Below, one piece after another: positions 17,906-26,286 of a DNA stretch of 64,000 nt (position 1 is its first letter; the number at the start of each line of letters is the position of its first letter). The stretch spans positions 1-64,000 of the forward strand of contig LGER01000001.1 in the NCBI GenBank assembly GCA_001507915.1, written 5' to 3'. The notes below the pieces were generated by a model. It made no database searches and had not been told where the DNA came from. It worked only from the letters and a program-made list of their open reading frames with translations. A program made the position numbers and the translations under genes. This stretch comes from Desulfonauticus sp. 38_4375. GTDB taxonomy: Bacteria > Desulfobacterota > Desulfovibrionia > Desulfovibrionales > Desulfonatronovibrionaceae.

Positions 17906-18623
17906 AACAAACTCCTAAATCCTCTTTTTTGTCCAGAAGCAACTGATAAGAAGACAAAAAATCTTGCCTGTTAAACAGCTCCAGAACCAGAATTTTATTT
18001 TCCAGACGAAAAAATACCTCTTGCAGGATTTGCCAACCAGCTGCAGGTAAGTCTTCTAAGGAAGTGTGTTTTCCTGCCTTTTCTTGGCCATAAAAATGCA
18101 CCACCTTGACCCTAGGCCAAAATCCAGGCAAAGCCAAAATATTGTGCTGCTTGTAAGCAAGTAAGTGGCCTATATCCAGACAGATGGATAAGTCAAACTC
18201 TTCTATAACCTGCCAATAATCTTCAAGATTTCTTCCCTGAATATTTTCTAGGCACAAACTCGAAGCCAGGTATCCTGCTTCTAACCAACTTAAAACAAAA
18301 ACTTTTAAATCCCTGGCCAAAGGAGGCGGATGCAGGACAAAACAACTGGGTTGCAAAAAATTCACTTTTTGTACCAGCTTTAAAAGTTCCTTACTGGTAG
18401 TCTCTGCCTGCTCCCAGTTTAAGTCCAAAGGCAGGTGAACATGATAGGTTAAACCTATCTCAACTAAATCTGGAGGTAAATCTTCTTCTGTATAATTTAA
18501 GCAGGAATGCAACTCAAAAAGAGCCAGATAAACATCAGAGACAAAGTTTTTTAAAAATAGGCAGTTTTCCTTGATAGAAGCAAATAAAACATAGGAAGGA
18601 GCACTTAAAATAAATTTTTTCAT
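17898..18623 (-). CDS. cbiR: Cobamide remodelling phosphodiesterase-like TIM-barrel protein
   Basis: 241 residues of the AP-endonuclease-2/xylose-isomerase TIM-barrel superfamily: YHVHLPLDLNWE, FVLHPPP, SLCLENIQG, SICLDIGHLL, VKVVHFYGQ and KILVLELFN place His, Glu and Asp metal ligands at strand ends. CbiR, described in Akkermansia, hydrolyses the phosphoester of the nucleotide loop so that the lower ligand of a salvaged cobamide can be exchanged. Sequence alone gives only the superfamily; the specific call rests on the 8-base overlap with cobU. A generic sugar-phosphate isomerase remains possible. Confidence 0.75.
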   Translation of the reverse strand: MKKFILSAPSYVLFASIKENCLFLKNFVSDVYLALFELHSCLNYTEEDLPPDLVEIGLTYHVHLPLDLNWEQAETTSKELLKLVQKVNFLQPSCFVLHPPPLARDLKVFVLSWLEAGYLASSLCLENIQGRNLEDYWQVIEEFDLSICLDIGHLLAYKQHNILALPGFWPRVKVVHFYGQEKAGKHTSLEDLPAAGWQILQEVFFRLENKILVLELFNRQDFLSSYQLLLDKKEDLGVCFV

Positions 18624-18626
18624 TTT

Positions 18627-21600
18627 TTAGGAGAAAAGAAGATGTTGTTTTTCTTTTAAAGAAGTTTTTTTCCTGGGCTCTTTGAGCTCAAACAGGTTAG
18701 AGTCTAAGAGGTCTAAAAACCTGGAAGGTGGCAGGTTTAAACGCTTGCCATAAAGTTTTCTACTTTGAGCAAAGCTTAAAAAAAGATGACTTTTGGCCCT
18801 GGTGAGTCCCACATAAAACAGTCTTTTTTCTTCTTCCAAATCAAAGCTACCTTCCTTTTCTGCCCCTACCAACTTATCCACTCCAATAAAAGGTAACAGT
18901 CCATCTTCCAGACAAGGCAAAAATACCACCTCAAACTCCAGTCCTTTGCTGGCATGCAAGGTCATCACCCGTACCCTCTGGCTCTTTTCCCTTACCAGGT
19001 CAAGCTCACTTTCCAGACGAATAAAATTAATCAAACTTAACCAGCCATTTTCCTGCGCATAGAGTTTTTCTAACTGTTTAAAATAATTACTTTCCCAGAA
19101 TAAAGGGTCAAAAGGAGGTATGTCCTTTAAAAAGTTTTTAATTCCTCTGGGGCCTGCTGCCAGTACACTTTCCGGGAATAAAGAAGGCTTTTCCACATTA
19201 AATCCCAGGACCTTTTCCACTTCTTTTAAAATAAGCTCTATTCTGGGCTCCTTAAAAAAAGCTTCCTCTTCTGGTGAGGCTACTGGAATGCCTTTATTTT
19301 TCAAAGCCTGGACAAAGGGTTTTACCAAAGCCCTGAAACGTACTAAAATAGCAATATCTCCAGGAGAATATTGGGTAGGCTTATTATCTGCTTCAAAATG
19401 GGCACTTCCTCCCAGAAGGTCTTTAACTTTATTGGCAATCCAAAAGGCCTCATAATTATCAGAAGGTGCTTTTAATAAACAAACCTCTGCCTCAATTCTT
19501 TTTCTGGCCTTTAAGTTAGTACCTGTAAAAAGGCCTCCAGCTAAATCCAGAATCTTTTGGCCAGAACGGTAATTGGAATGTAGGAAAATGACTTCCAGTT
19601 CAGGCCAGTATTGCTTTAAATAACTTTCCACCTCTGTAACTGCCCCTCTAAAACCATAAATCGCCTGCCTGGGATCACCTATGGCAAAAAAACCCTCTCC
19701 TTTTTCTGGAGCAAGTTTTACAATTAAGTCCAATTGTAAAGGCGAAAGGTCCTGTACTTCATCCACCAAAAGGTGCGTATAGGGCCTTAAAAAATTACCC
19801 ACTTCCAATTCATGCAGCCAAAACTCCAAAAGATCTGCATAATCTACTAAATTTAAGTCTTTTTTTAAATTAAAGTAATTTTCTCCTTCCAGGCTACACT
19901 CTTCTCGCCTTTCTCGTTTTAAACAAAACTCTGCCCACTTTTCCTTAAGCTCCTGGGAACTAAGCCTGGGATTGGCCCGGGCAAAAACCTTTTTGGCTTC
20001 TTCCTCTTCCAAAATAAGAGGCTTTTCCTTGTGTACCTTTTGCCAGTACTCATAAGCCAGGGCGTGCAAGGTGTCTGCCACTGGCAAAACCTTTTCCTGC
20101 AAATTCTCCAGTAATCTCTCTCTTATCTCCTGTGCGGCCTTTCTGGTAAAGGTTAAAATCAAAATGTGTCTGGGATTTATTCCTTCTTCCAGAAGTTTTT
20201 TTACCCTGCCCAATAAGGTCTGAGTTTTACCAGTGCCAGGCCCAGCTATGACCAACAAAGGCCCTTTAGCTCCAATGGCCCTTTCCTGTTCTTCATTATA
20301 GTGAAAACTTTCTTGCTTTTCTTCTGCAATAAGCTCTAGTTCCTTTACTGCGTCTGTTTTCTTGCTTTCCTGCCCCAGGACAAACAGACTTTTCCCCTGT
20401 AAGATTTCCTGTAATTCTTTAGGAGTAAAAAGGGATATTTTCCCATATTCGCCATCAAATCCAGGTTGACGCAAAACTTCCCTTCTCCTCATCCTGGCAA
20501 CAGCTTCTCCCAGTAAACTATGTTTTCGTTTTAAATCTTCTAAAGGAACATTTAAAAGGATATCCAGTTCTGAACCAAATTTTTCTATTAACTCCACATA
20601 TAAGGTATTAACTTTCTTACTTTTAGGCCCTACACCCAAAAACTCACTCAAGATTTCTTTTAAGGGAATAAGTGAGGTATAATCTGGATGATGCTTGGGT
20701 TTTTGAGGGGTTTTGCGATCAGCTAAAGCCAGGACCCTATGCAGTACGCCAACAGTAAGTTTCTGACCACAAACCGGACAAATACCTCCCCGGCTAAGAG
20801 TCTCCTGAGGAGTCAAAACTACCTTGCACTTTCTATGACCATCTAAATGATACTTGCCTTCTTCTGGATAAAACTCCAGGGTGCCTAAAAATTTATGACT
20901 AAGCCCTTCACCTCTTAGGGCATAATAAACCCCTGTATAACTTACTTCTCCCTGAAAAATATTGGCTTCTCTGGCTAGGTTCTCTCCAGAATGGGCATCT
21001 GAATTGGAAACCAAAAAAAATCTATCCAGCTTACTTAAAAGCCAGTTCATCTCTGGATCAGAAGAAAGCCCTGTCTCCAGGGCAAAAATATATTTACTCA
21101 AATCTTCAAAACACTCCTCTATGGAGTCAAAACCTGATTTGGAACCAAAAAGAGAAAACCAGGGCGTCCAGATATGGGCAGGAACCAAAAAGGCCTTGCT
21201 ATCCAGCTCCAAGACCATATCCAATAAATCTTTGGCATCCAGGCCTAAAATGGGCCTGCCATCAGAGTGCAAATTGCCAATTTCTGCCAGTTTGCGATTC
21301 AATTCCTTAGCTTTGTCCAGGGAAGGCACATAAACCAGGTTATGAATCTTCCTAACTTTTCCCCTTTTTTTGTAAATAGAACTAATCTCTGCACTTAAAA
21401 TAAATCTTACCTTGCCTTTTAATTCTCCAGAAAATCCAGGAATTTCTTTGGTCAGGCCCTGTTTATTTTTCAGCTCAAACAGTCCTTCTTCTACTTCCAC
21501 CAGTTCTTCTTCTAATATTTCAAGCCACTTAGGATGAGTAAAATCTCCAGTAGCAACTACATCCAAACCCTTTATTTCTGCCCAGGCAGCCAAATTTCTT

Positions 21601-21671
21601 GGCAAAAGTTTTTTACTTGTAGCTCTAGAAAAAGGTGAATGAATATGTAAATCTGCAATAAATCTATCCAT
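18627..21671 (-). CDS. PHP-domain endonuclease-like protein fused to UvrD/Rep-type helicase
   Basis: 1014 residues. Residues 1-330 are a PHP-type metal phosphoesterase domain (DLHIHSPFSRATSKK, VVATGDFTHP, LVPAHIWTPWFSLFG, VSNSDAHSG) followed by a zinc-knuckle-like CPVCG. Residues 335-410 look like a helix-hairpin-helix region (LGVGPKSKKV). From about residue 450 there is a complete superfamily 1 helicase: NEEQERAIGAKGPLLVIAGP then GTGKT, DEVQDLSPLQLDLI, GDPRQAIYGFRGA, MTLHASKGLEFEVVFLP and FYVGLTRAK. The two parts are separate proteins in many bacteria, and the fusion suggests a nuclease-helicase machine in DNA repair. It overlaps the histidine kinase gene by 8 bases. Confidence 0.9.
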   Translation of the reverse strand: MDRFIADLHIHSPFSRATSKKLLPRNLAAWAEIKGLDVVATGDFTHPKWLEILEEELVEVEEGLFELKNKQGLTKEIPGFSGELKGKVRFILSAEISSIYKKRGKVRKIHNLVYVPSLDKAKELNRKLAEIGNLHSDGRPILGLDAKDLLDMVLELDSKAFLVPAHIWTPWFSLFGSKSGFDSIEECFEDLSKYIFALETGLSSDPEMNWLLSKLDRFFLVSNSDAHSGENLAREANIFQGEVSYTGVYYALRGEGLSHKFLGTLEFYPEEGKYHLDGHRKCKVVLTPQETLSRGGICPVCGQKLTVGVLHRVLALADRKTPQKPKHHPDYTSLIPLKEILSEFLGVGPKSKKVNTLYVELIEKFGSELDILLNVPLEDLKRKHSLLGEAVARMRRREVLRQPGFDGEYGKISLFTPKELQEILQGKSLFVLGQESKKTDAVKELELIAEEKQESFHYNEEQERAIGAKGPLLVIAGPGTGKTQTLLGRVKKLLEEGINPRHILILTFTRKAAQEIRERLLENLQEKVLPVADTLHALAYEYWQKVHKEKPLILEEEEAKKVFARANPRLSSQELKEKWAEFCLKRERREECSLEGENYFNLKKDLNLVDYADLLEFWLHELEVGNFLRPYTHLLVDEVQDLSPLQLDLIVKLAPEKGEGFFAIGDPRQAIYGFRGAVTEVESYLKQYWPELEVIFLHSNYRSGQKILDLAGGLFTGTNLKARKRIEAEVCLLKAPSDNYEAFWIANKVKDLLGGSAHFEADNKPTQYSPGDIAILVRFRALVKPFVQALKNKGIPVASPEEEAFFKEPRIELILKEVEKVLGFNVEKPSLFPESVLAAGPRGIKNFLKDIPPFDPLFWESNYFKQLEKLYAQENGWLSLINFIRLESELDLVREKSQRVRVMTLHASKGLEFEVVFLPCLEDGLLPFIGVDKLVGAEKEGSFDLEEEKRLFYVGLTRAKSHLFLSFAQSRKLYGKRLNLPPSRFLDLLDSNLFELKEPRKKTSLKEKQHLLFS

Positions 21672-22437
21672 GTTTTACCTTCCCTAAAATTAAACTCACT
21701 TTTGTCCCCTTTCCTTCCTCAGATTCAATCTCTAAACTACTTTCATTTAAATGACAAAGCCTAAGGGCAATGGATAGTCCCAGGCCAGTTCCCTGTTTTT
21801 TAGTGCTAAAAAAGGGATCAAAAACTTTTTTTATTTCTTCTTTTTTAATTCCCTTTCCTTTATCTGCAATGACCAAAGACCATGTCTCCTCTTTTTTTTC
21901 CAAACCAATAAAAATTTCTTTTTTTCCTTCTAAAGCAGCTTCCTTGGCATTAAGCAAAAGATTAAGTAACACCTGTTTTAAATGCTCCCTATTCCAAAAC
22001 ACTTCCAAGGAACTATCCAGATCTAATTGTAACTTAATTTTACCTGGTTCCAGAGGGGCCAGGATAATAAGTTCTTTGACAAGAGAGGCTATATTTACCC
22101 ACTCTTTATCTCCTTCCCTGGGTTTGGCAAAAGATAAAAAGTTCTTCACCAGTCTATCCAGCCTATCTACTTCTCTTAACACAATGGTAAATAGTTTGGT
22201 TTGTAATTCCTTGTCTTCCTCTTCTTGCAAAAGCTGCAAACTGGCCTTTATTCCAGCCAGAGGATTTTTAATCTCATGAGCTACTCCAGCAGCAAGTTCA
22301 CCTAAACTGGCCAATTTTTCCATTTGAAAAATCTTTTCTTGTAACTTTTCTAACTCTGTGGTTTCATGTAAGATAACTAGATAGCTATTTTCAACTTCTA
22401 GATATGATATTTTACCTAAAAAAGACCTTTCTCCCAA
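21664..22437 (-). pseudogene. Sensor histidine kinase, 3' part (HisKA and HATPase), separated by a frameshift
   Basis: 257 residues read from a TTG with no ribosome-binding site, so this is probably not an independent gene. It begins in the second half of a PAS domain (LEVENSYLVILHETTELEKL). Next come a HisKA dimerisation helix with the phospho-His in GVAHEIKNPLAGIKASLQLL and an ATPase domain with N, G1 and G2 boxes (LLNAKEAALEGK, VIADKGKGIKKEE, GTGLGLSIA). In the alternative frame its sequence continues without a stop from the membrane-domain reading frame at 22445-23296; one base removed from the A8 run at 22452-22459 joins them into one 543-residue kinase. The catalytic half is intact. No response regulator is adjacent. 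Confidence 0.8.
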
Positions 22438-22444
22438 TTTAAAA

Positions 22445-23296
22445 TTAAAACTTTTTTTTGTCTTTTTTATTTGCCTCTATAATATTACTTAGTTCTTTAT
22501 TATAGTACGAAATACTTCTGCCTAAAGCCAAAGATAGATGTTTTAAACCTAAAAAATAAAGAGCTTTCTGATTTAAAGATATGATGATATTTTTTTCTGG
22601 CTCTAAAACAAAAACCAGAGACTCCATTAAATCAAAAATGCTCTTTTTTAGAGCTTCAGACCTACTTAAAGCTATTTCCTGACTAATTAACTCATTAAAA
22701 AGGCTTTTTTCTCTGCTTTCAGAAAAATAAACAAGTAAATTTATTAAAAAAAGACTAAGAAAATTTAAAATAAAATAAAAAAAGAAGTTAGATAGGCTAA
22801 AGCTATTTTCTTGCCAGATAAATGGATACTTAAATTGAATAATACCAACAATAAGATAAATCAAAACACAAAGGGCACTAAAATAAATACTTGTCCTTAA
22901 GCCTAAAATTTTCCCATATAAAAAAATGGTTACCAGGATTAAGAAAAATAAACTGCTTTTTAATCCACCCGTTAGAAATATGATATAAAAGGCCAGAAAA
23001 ATATCAGATATAAATTGCAGGTAAACAAAGTAGTAAGCAGATTTAAATTTATTCCAGGTAAGTAAATAGATTAAATTCAACCCAAATCCGCAGACAAAAA
23101 AGATAATGTATAAATATTGATTTTCAATAAAATAATTTATCTGAGGGATTATACCCAACCAGACAGCCTCTAAAAGCACAAAGATAATTAAGATAAGGGC
23201 TAGACGAAAAAGGGAAAAACGAACGGTAAAATCTCTCAAAAATTTTTCTGAGAGAACATACTCAAGGTCTTTTTCCACACTCTTCTGGATCACCAT
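22445..23296 (-). pseudogene. Sensor histidine kinase, 5' part (membrane sensor and first half of PAS), frameshifted
   Basis: 283 residues with about six membrane segments between residues 25 and 200 (for example LALILIIFVLLEAVWLGII and YIIFFVCGFGLNLIYLL), a short coiled coil (ISQEIALSRSEALKKS) and the first half of a PAS domain (LMESLVFVLEPEKNIIISLN). It ends abruptly after NKKDKKKF just past an A8 run. With seven A residues the frame continues as DKKSFNFKLGERSFLGK directly into the kinase half. Either the base count is wrong, the gene is broken, or slippage restores the frame. It overlaps the end of mog by 35 bases. Confidence 0.78.
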
Positions 23297-24002
23297 GAAA
23301 TTTTTTAAGAGTATGAGGTAATGCCGGTAAAATGGCTTCCAAATTTTCTTTTACGGCCTTTACGCTTCCAGGCAAATTTATAAGTAAACTTTCCCCAGCC
23401 AGTCCACATACAGCTCTAGAAATCATAGCATGAGGTGTCTTTTGAAGAGAACTAATTAACATCGCCTGTTCAAATCCAGAAAGTCTTTTGTCCACAAATT
23501 TAAGACAAATCTCCGGAGTAATATCTCTAGGATATACCCCTGTTCCTCCGGAAGTAACAATTACATCTACCTTTAAAAAATAAATAAGATGAGCAAGTAA
23601 ATAGCTAAGACTTTCCCTAGAATCAGGAAGAACATATCTTCTGGTCCAGGAAAAATCCATTTTATTTTGCAGCAAACTAAGCACTAAAGGCCCACTTTCA
23701 TCTTCTCTTTTGCCTGAATATCCCTTGTCACTCAAGGTGATTACAGCCAGAGAATAGGCCTCTTTTCTCCAGAAAAAAGACTCCTTTTCTACAAATTCTG
23801 TAAACAAAAGATAAAAATTACTGCCCACTAAGAGTTTATCCTGTAAGAAAAATTTATTTTTTTCAGCTTGCAAATATCCCCCAGCTTTCAAAAAATCAGG
23901 CTCCAAAACACTTCCATCTGCAAGAAAAAAATTTTTTAAAGGCACTAAAAAAGCTTGTCCCTGAGGAATAACTTGCTCCAAACTTGAGTATTTTATCTCC
24001 AT
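23262..24002 (-). CDS. mog: Molybdopterin adenylyltransferase (MogA/MoaB-like) with extra N-terminal domain
   Basis: 246 residues. Residues 85-240 are the MoCF-binding fold: LAVITLSDKGYSGKREDESG, then DVIVTSGGTGVYPRDITPE and INLPGSVKAVKENL, the signatures of MogA, which adenylates molybdopterin before metal insertion. Residues 1-80 (LEQVIPQGQAFLVPLKNFFL, then GGYLQAEKNKFFLQDKLLVG) are an extra, mostly beta domain I do not recognise. The normal MogA is about 195 residues or fewer. It is 12 bases after the DUF1614 gene on the same strand. moaA lies 34 kb away, so the Moco genes are dispersed. Confidence 0.87.
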   Translation of the reverse strand: MEIKYSSLEQVIPQGQAFLVPLKNFFLADGSVLEPDFLKAGGYLQAEKNKFFLQDKLLVGSNFYLLFTEFVEKESFFWRKEAYSLAVITLSDKGYSGKREDESGPLVLSLLQNKMDFSWTRRYVLPDSRESLSYLLAHLIYFLKVDVIVTSGGTGVYPRDITPEICLKFVDKRLSGFEQAMLISSLQKTPHAMISRAVCGLAGESLLINLPGSVKAVKENLEAILPALPHTLKKFHGDPEECGKRP

Positions 24003-24014
24003 AATTCACCTTTT

Positions 24015-24710
24015 TTAAGCTAAAAGTACGGCAATAATTCCACACAAAAATATGCCATCAAAAGTGCCTGCTCCACCAATGGAAAGTATTGGACTTACCA
24101 GTTTATTCTGCTCAGAAGGATTTAAAAGATGCAAAATATCTGCTCCTACCAATGTACCCAGGGTACCGGAGATATAGGCAACTTGAGGGGCAATATCTGC
24201 AGGTGCCAAAATCCAGGTAGCCAGGACAGTAATTAAAGGAGGAGCCAAAAAAGGAATGCCTATGCCAACTCCTGGAATGGGACGGGCCAGTTTATAGCAG
24301 GCCAGGGAGACAATCAAAAAGCAAAGCCCCAGTTCTAAAGAAACCCCAATCTGGGAAATAAAATAAAAGGACAAAAAAATGGGAATAAGTCCACCACCAA
24401 CATTTAAGGCGATTATTTGCTTAGAAAAATCAGCTTGATAATATCTGACGTGTCTAAAAAACTTAGAATAAAAATCTTCTTCCATCTCATAAGGAGCAAA
24501 AGAAATCTCCCTGCTGAACAAGGGCAAATTGATACCACTTCCAATTAAGGTGGTTATAAGCAATAAAAAGGTTTGCAGTCCTGTTAGCCCCAGTTTATGA
24601 AAGGCAATAACAAATAAACCAATCTTAATCAGGCCAAAAAGCAGTAAAACTAAAAGAAAAAATAAAATAAGAATAAAAATAAAATAGGGAAAATAAAAAA
24701 TAGGACCCAT
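24015..24710 (-). CDS. DUF1614 family integral membrane protein
   Basis: 231 residues with about six hydrophobic segments and the conserved DUF1614 blocks LTGLQTFLLLITTLIGSGIN, NVGGGLIPIFLSFY, IPGVGIGIPFLAPPL and LSIGGAGTFDGIFLCGIIAV. The family is widespread in anaerobes and archaea and has no known function; the glycine-rich membrane loops suggest a transport or channel role. It has GGAGGAG just upstream of the ATG and starts a transcript after the liv terminator, continuing into mog and the kinase gene. Confidence 0.85.
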   Translation of the reverse strand: MGPIFYFPYFIFILILFFLLVLLLFGLIKIGLFVIAFHKLGLTGLQTFLLLITTLIGSGINLPLFSREISFAPYEMEEDFYSKFFRHVRYYQADFSKQIIALNVGGGLIPIFLSFYFISQIGVSLELGLCFLIVSLACYKLARPIPGVGIGIPFLAPPLITVLATWILAPADIAPQVAYISGTLGTLVGADILHLLNPSEQNKLVSPILSIGGAGTFDGIFLCGIIAVLLA

Positions 24711-24752
24711 TGTCTCCTCCTGCTAAGAGGAAAGGCTACCATCTTTAAAAAG

Positions 24753-24805
24753 AGAGGTCAAAATCTTCTCCGGGAATTTTAAAGTTAAAAAAGAATTTGA
24801 CCTCT
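24753..24805 (-). terminator. Terminator of the liv operon
   Basis: Downstream of livF on the minus strand, the 10-base arms AGAGGTCAAA and TTTGACCTCT enclose a loop of about 33 bases and are followed by CTTTTTAAA. The loop is long but AT-rich, and the position 9 bases after livF fits a transcription end. Confidence 0.6.
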
Positions 24806-24813
24806 AAAAAAAA

Positions 24814-25518
24814 TTATCCACCCAAATAGGCTTTGCGTACTTCAGGGTTACTTAAAAGATTTTCTGAACTATCTGCCAGAACAATATTGCCCACTTCAAT
24901 AACATAACCTCTATGGGCCAATTTTAAGGCAGCTCGTGCATTTTGCTCTACCAAAAGAACTGTTACCCCGCTTTCATTGATTTCTTTGATGGTAGCAAAA
25001 ATGGATTTAACCAAAATAGGAGCCAGGCCCAAACTGGGTTCATCTAACAGCAAAATTTTCGGGTTAGCCATAAGCCCTCTGGCAATGGCTAACATCTGCT
25101 GCTCTCCTCCACTTAAAGTGCCTGCCAACTGCTTTCTTCTTTCTTTTAAACGGGGAAAAAGGGAAAAAATCCACTCCAAATTCTTCTGAATGGTCTTTTC
25201 ATCCAGTACCGTAAAGGCACCCAAATTTAGATTTTCCTGTACAGTCAGGGTGGAAAATACTCTCCGCCCTTCGGGAACCTGAGCAATACCCAGACTCACA
25301 ATTTCATGAGCCTCTAGCTTGCTTATCTCAACATCTTTAAAATAAATGGTGCCCTTGGTGGGCTTTAACAATCCACTAATAGTGTTTAAGGTAGTAGATT
25401 TTCCTGCTCCATTGGCTCCCAAAAGAGTTACAATTTCACCTTCTTTTACCTCTAGATTTATGCCATGTAAGGCTTCCACATTACCATAACTAACGTGTAA
25501 ATTTTCTATTCTAAGCAT
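24814..25518 (-). CDS. livF: Branched-chain amino acid ABC transporter ATPase LivF
   Basis: 234 residues with Walker A GANGAGKST, Q-loop, signature LSGGEQQMLAIARGLM, Walker B ILLLDEPSLGL and switch histidine region LLVEQNARAAL. The length and the QVPEGRRVFSTLTVQENLNLG segment are diagnostic of LivF rather than LivG. With LivG it powers uptake of leucine-type amino acids or related amides through LivHM. Last gene of livJHMGF, 3 bases after livG, followed by a hairpin terminator. Confidence 0.95.
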   Translation of the reverse strand: MLRIENLHVSYGNVEALHGINLEVKEGEIVTLLGANGAGKSTTLNTISGLLKPTKGTIYFKDVEISKLEAHEIVSLGIAQVPEGRRVFSTLTVQENLNLGAFTVLDEKTIQKNLEWIFSLFPRLKERRKQLAGTLSGGEQQMLAIARGLMANPKILLLDEPSLGLAPILVKSIFATIKEINESGVTVLLVEQNARAALKLAHRGYVIEVGNIVLADSSENLLSNPEVRKAYLGG

Positions 25519-25521
25519 CTT

Positions 25522-26286
25522 CTAATCCTCATCCACACCTAAATAAGCTTCTATAACCAAAGGATTATTCTTCACTTCTTCTGGAGTGCCTTCTGCAATT
25601 TTGGCTCCATGTTCCAGGACCACAATATGCTCACATATGCGCATAACCAAACTCATATCGTGTTCAATGAGCAAAACAGTTATTCCTCTTTTTTTAATTT
25701 CTCCTATTAATTCAACCAGTTCTTGGGTCTCCTGCTCATTCATGCCCCCAGCTGGCTCATCTAAAATAATGAGTTTAGGCGAAGTAGCCAGGGCTCTGGC
25801 TATTTCCAGAAGTCTTTGATTTCCATAGGAAAGGTTTTTGGCTTTATTTGTTAGCTCCTTGCTTAAACCTACAAATTCAAGCTCAGCCCAGGCCTTTTTT
25901 AAAGCTTCCTTTTCTTCCTCTTTTTGCCATTTAGGCCTGAACATGCAAGCCAGCATACCAGCTTTCATTCTACAATGGCAACCAGCCAAGACATTTTCCA
26001 ATACCGAAAGGTTCTGGAAAAGGCGAATGGTCTGAAAGGTCCTGGCTATCCCTAAATTTACAATTTTATGAGTGGGTAAACCTACAATATTTTCACCTTC
26101 AAAAATAATTTCGCCACTATCAGGTTTATAATTGCCTGTAATTAAGTTAAATACTGTGGTTTTTCCAGCTCCATTGGGACCGATTAACCCTACAACTGCA
26201 CCCTTATCTACAGAAAAACTTACCTCATTTACTGCCATTAAACCGCCAAAGGTTTTAGTTAAGTTTCTTAACTCAAGTAAACTCAT
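25522..26286 (-). CDS. livG: Branched-chain amino acid ABC transporter ATPase LivG
   Basis: 254 residues. Walker A GPNGAGKTTVFNLITG, signature LSYGNQRLLEIARALA, Walker B LIILDEPAGGMN and the LivG-specific GIARTFQTIRLFQNLSVLENVL. It pairs with LivF on the cytoplasmic face of the LivHM permease. Its start overlaps the end of livM by 4 bases (ATGA), so expression is coupled. Confidence 0.95.
   Translation of the reverse strand: MSLLELRNLTKTFGGLMAVNEVSFSVDKGAVVGLIGPNGAGKTTVFNLITGNYKPDSGEIIFEGENIVGLPTHKIVNLGIARTFQTIRLFQNLSVLENVLAGCHCRMKAGMLACMFRPKWQKEEEKEALKKAWAELEFVGLSKELTNKAKNLSYGNQRLLEIARALATSPKLIILDEPAGGMNEQETQELVELIGEIKKRGITVLLIEHDMSLVMRICEHIVVLEHGAKIAEGTPEEVKNNPLVIEAYLGVDED

Noticed and set aside
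21770-22279. 169-residue plus-strand frame opposite the histidine kinase
   Set aside because: Antisense to the conserved HisKA/HATPase coding region and Ser/Leu-rich, as expected for a shadow frame.
22435-22437. TTG start for an independent cytoplasmic histidine kinase
   Set aside because: No ribosome-binding site, begins in mid-PAS domain, and a one-base change joins it to the upstream membrane part.
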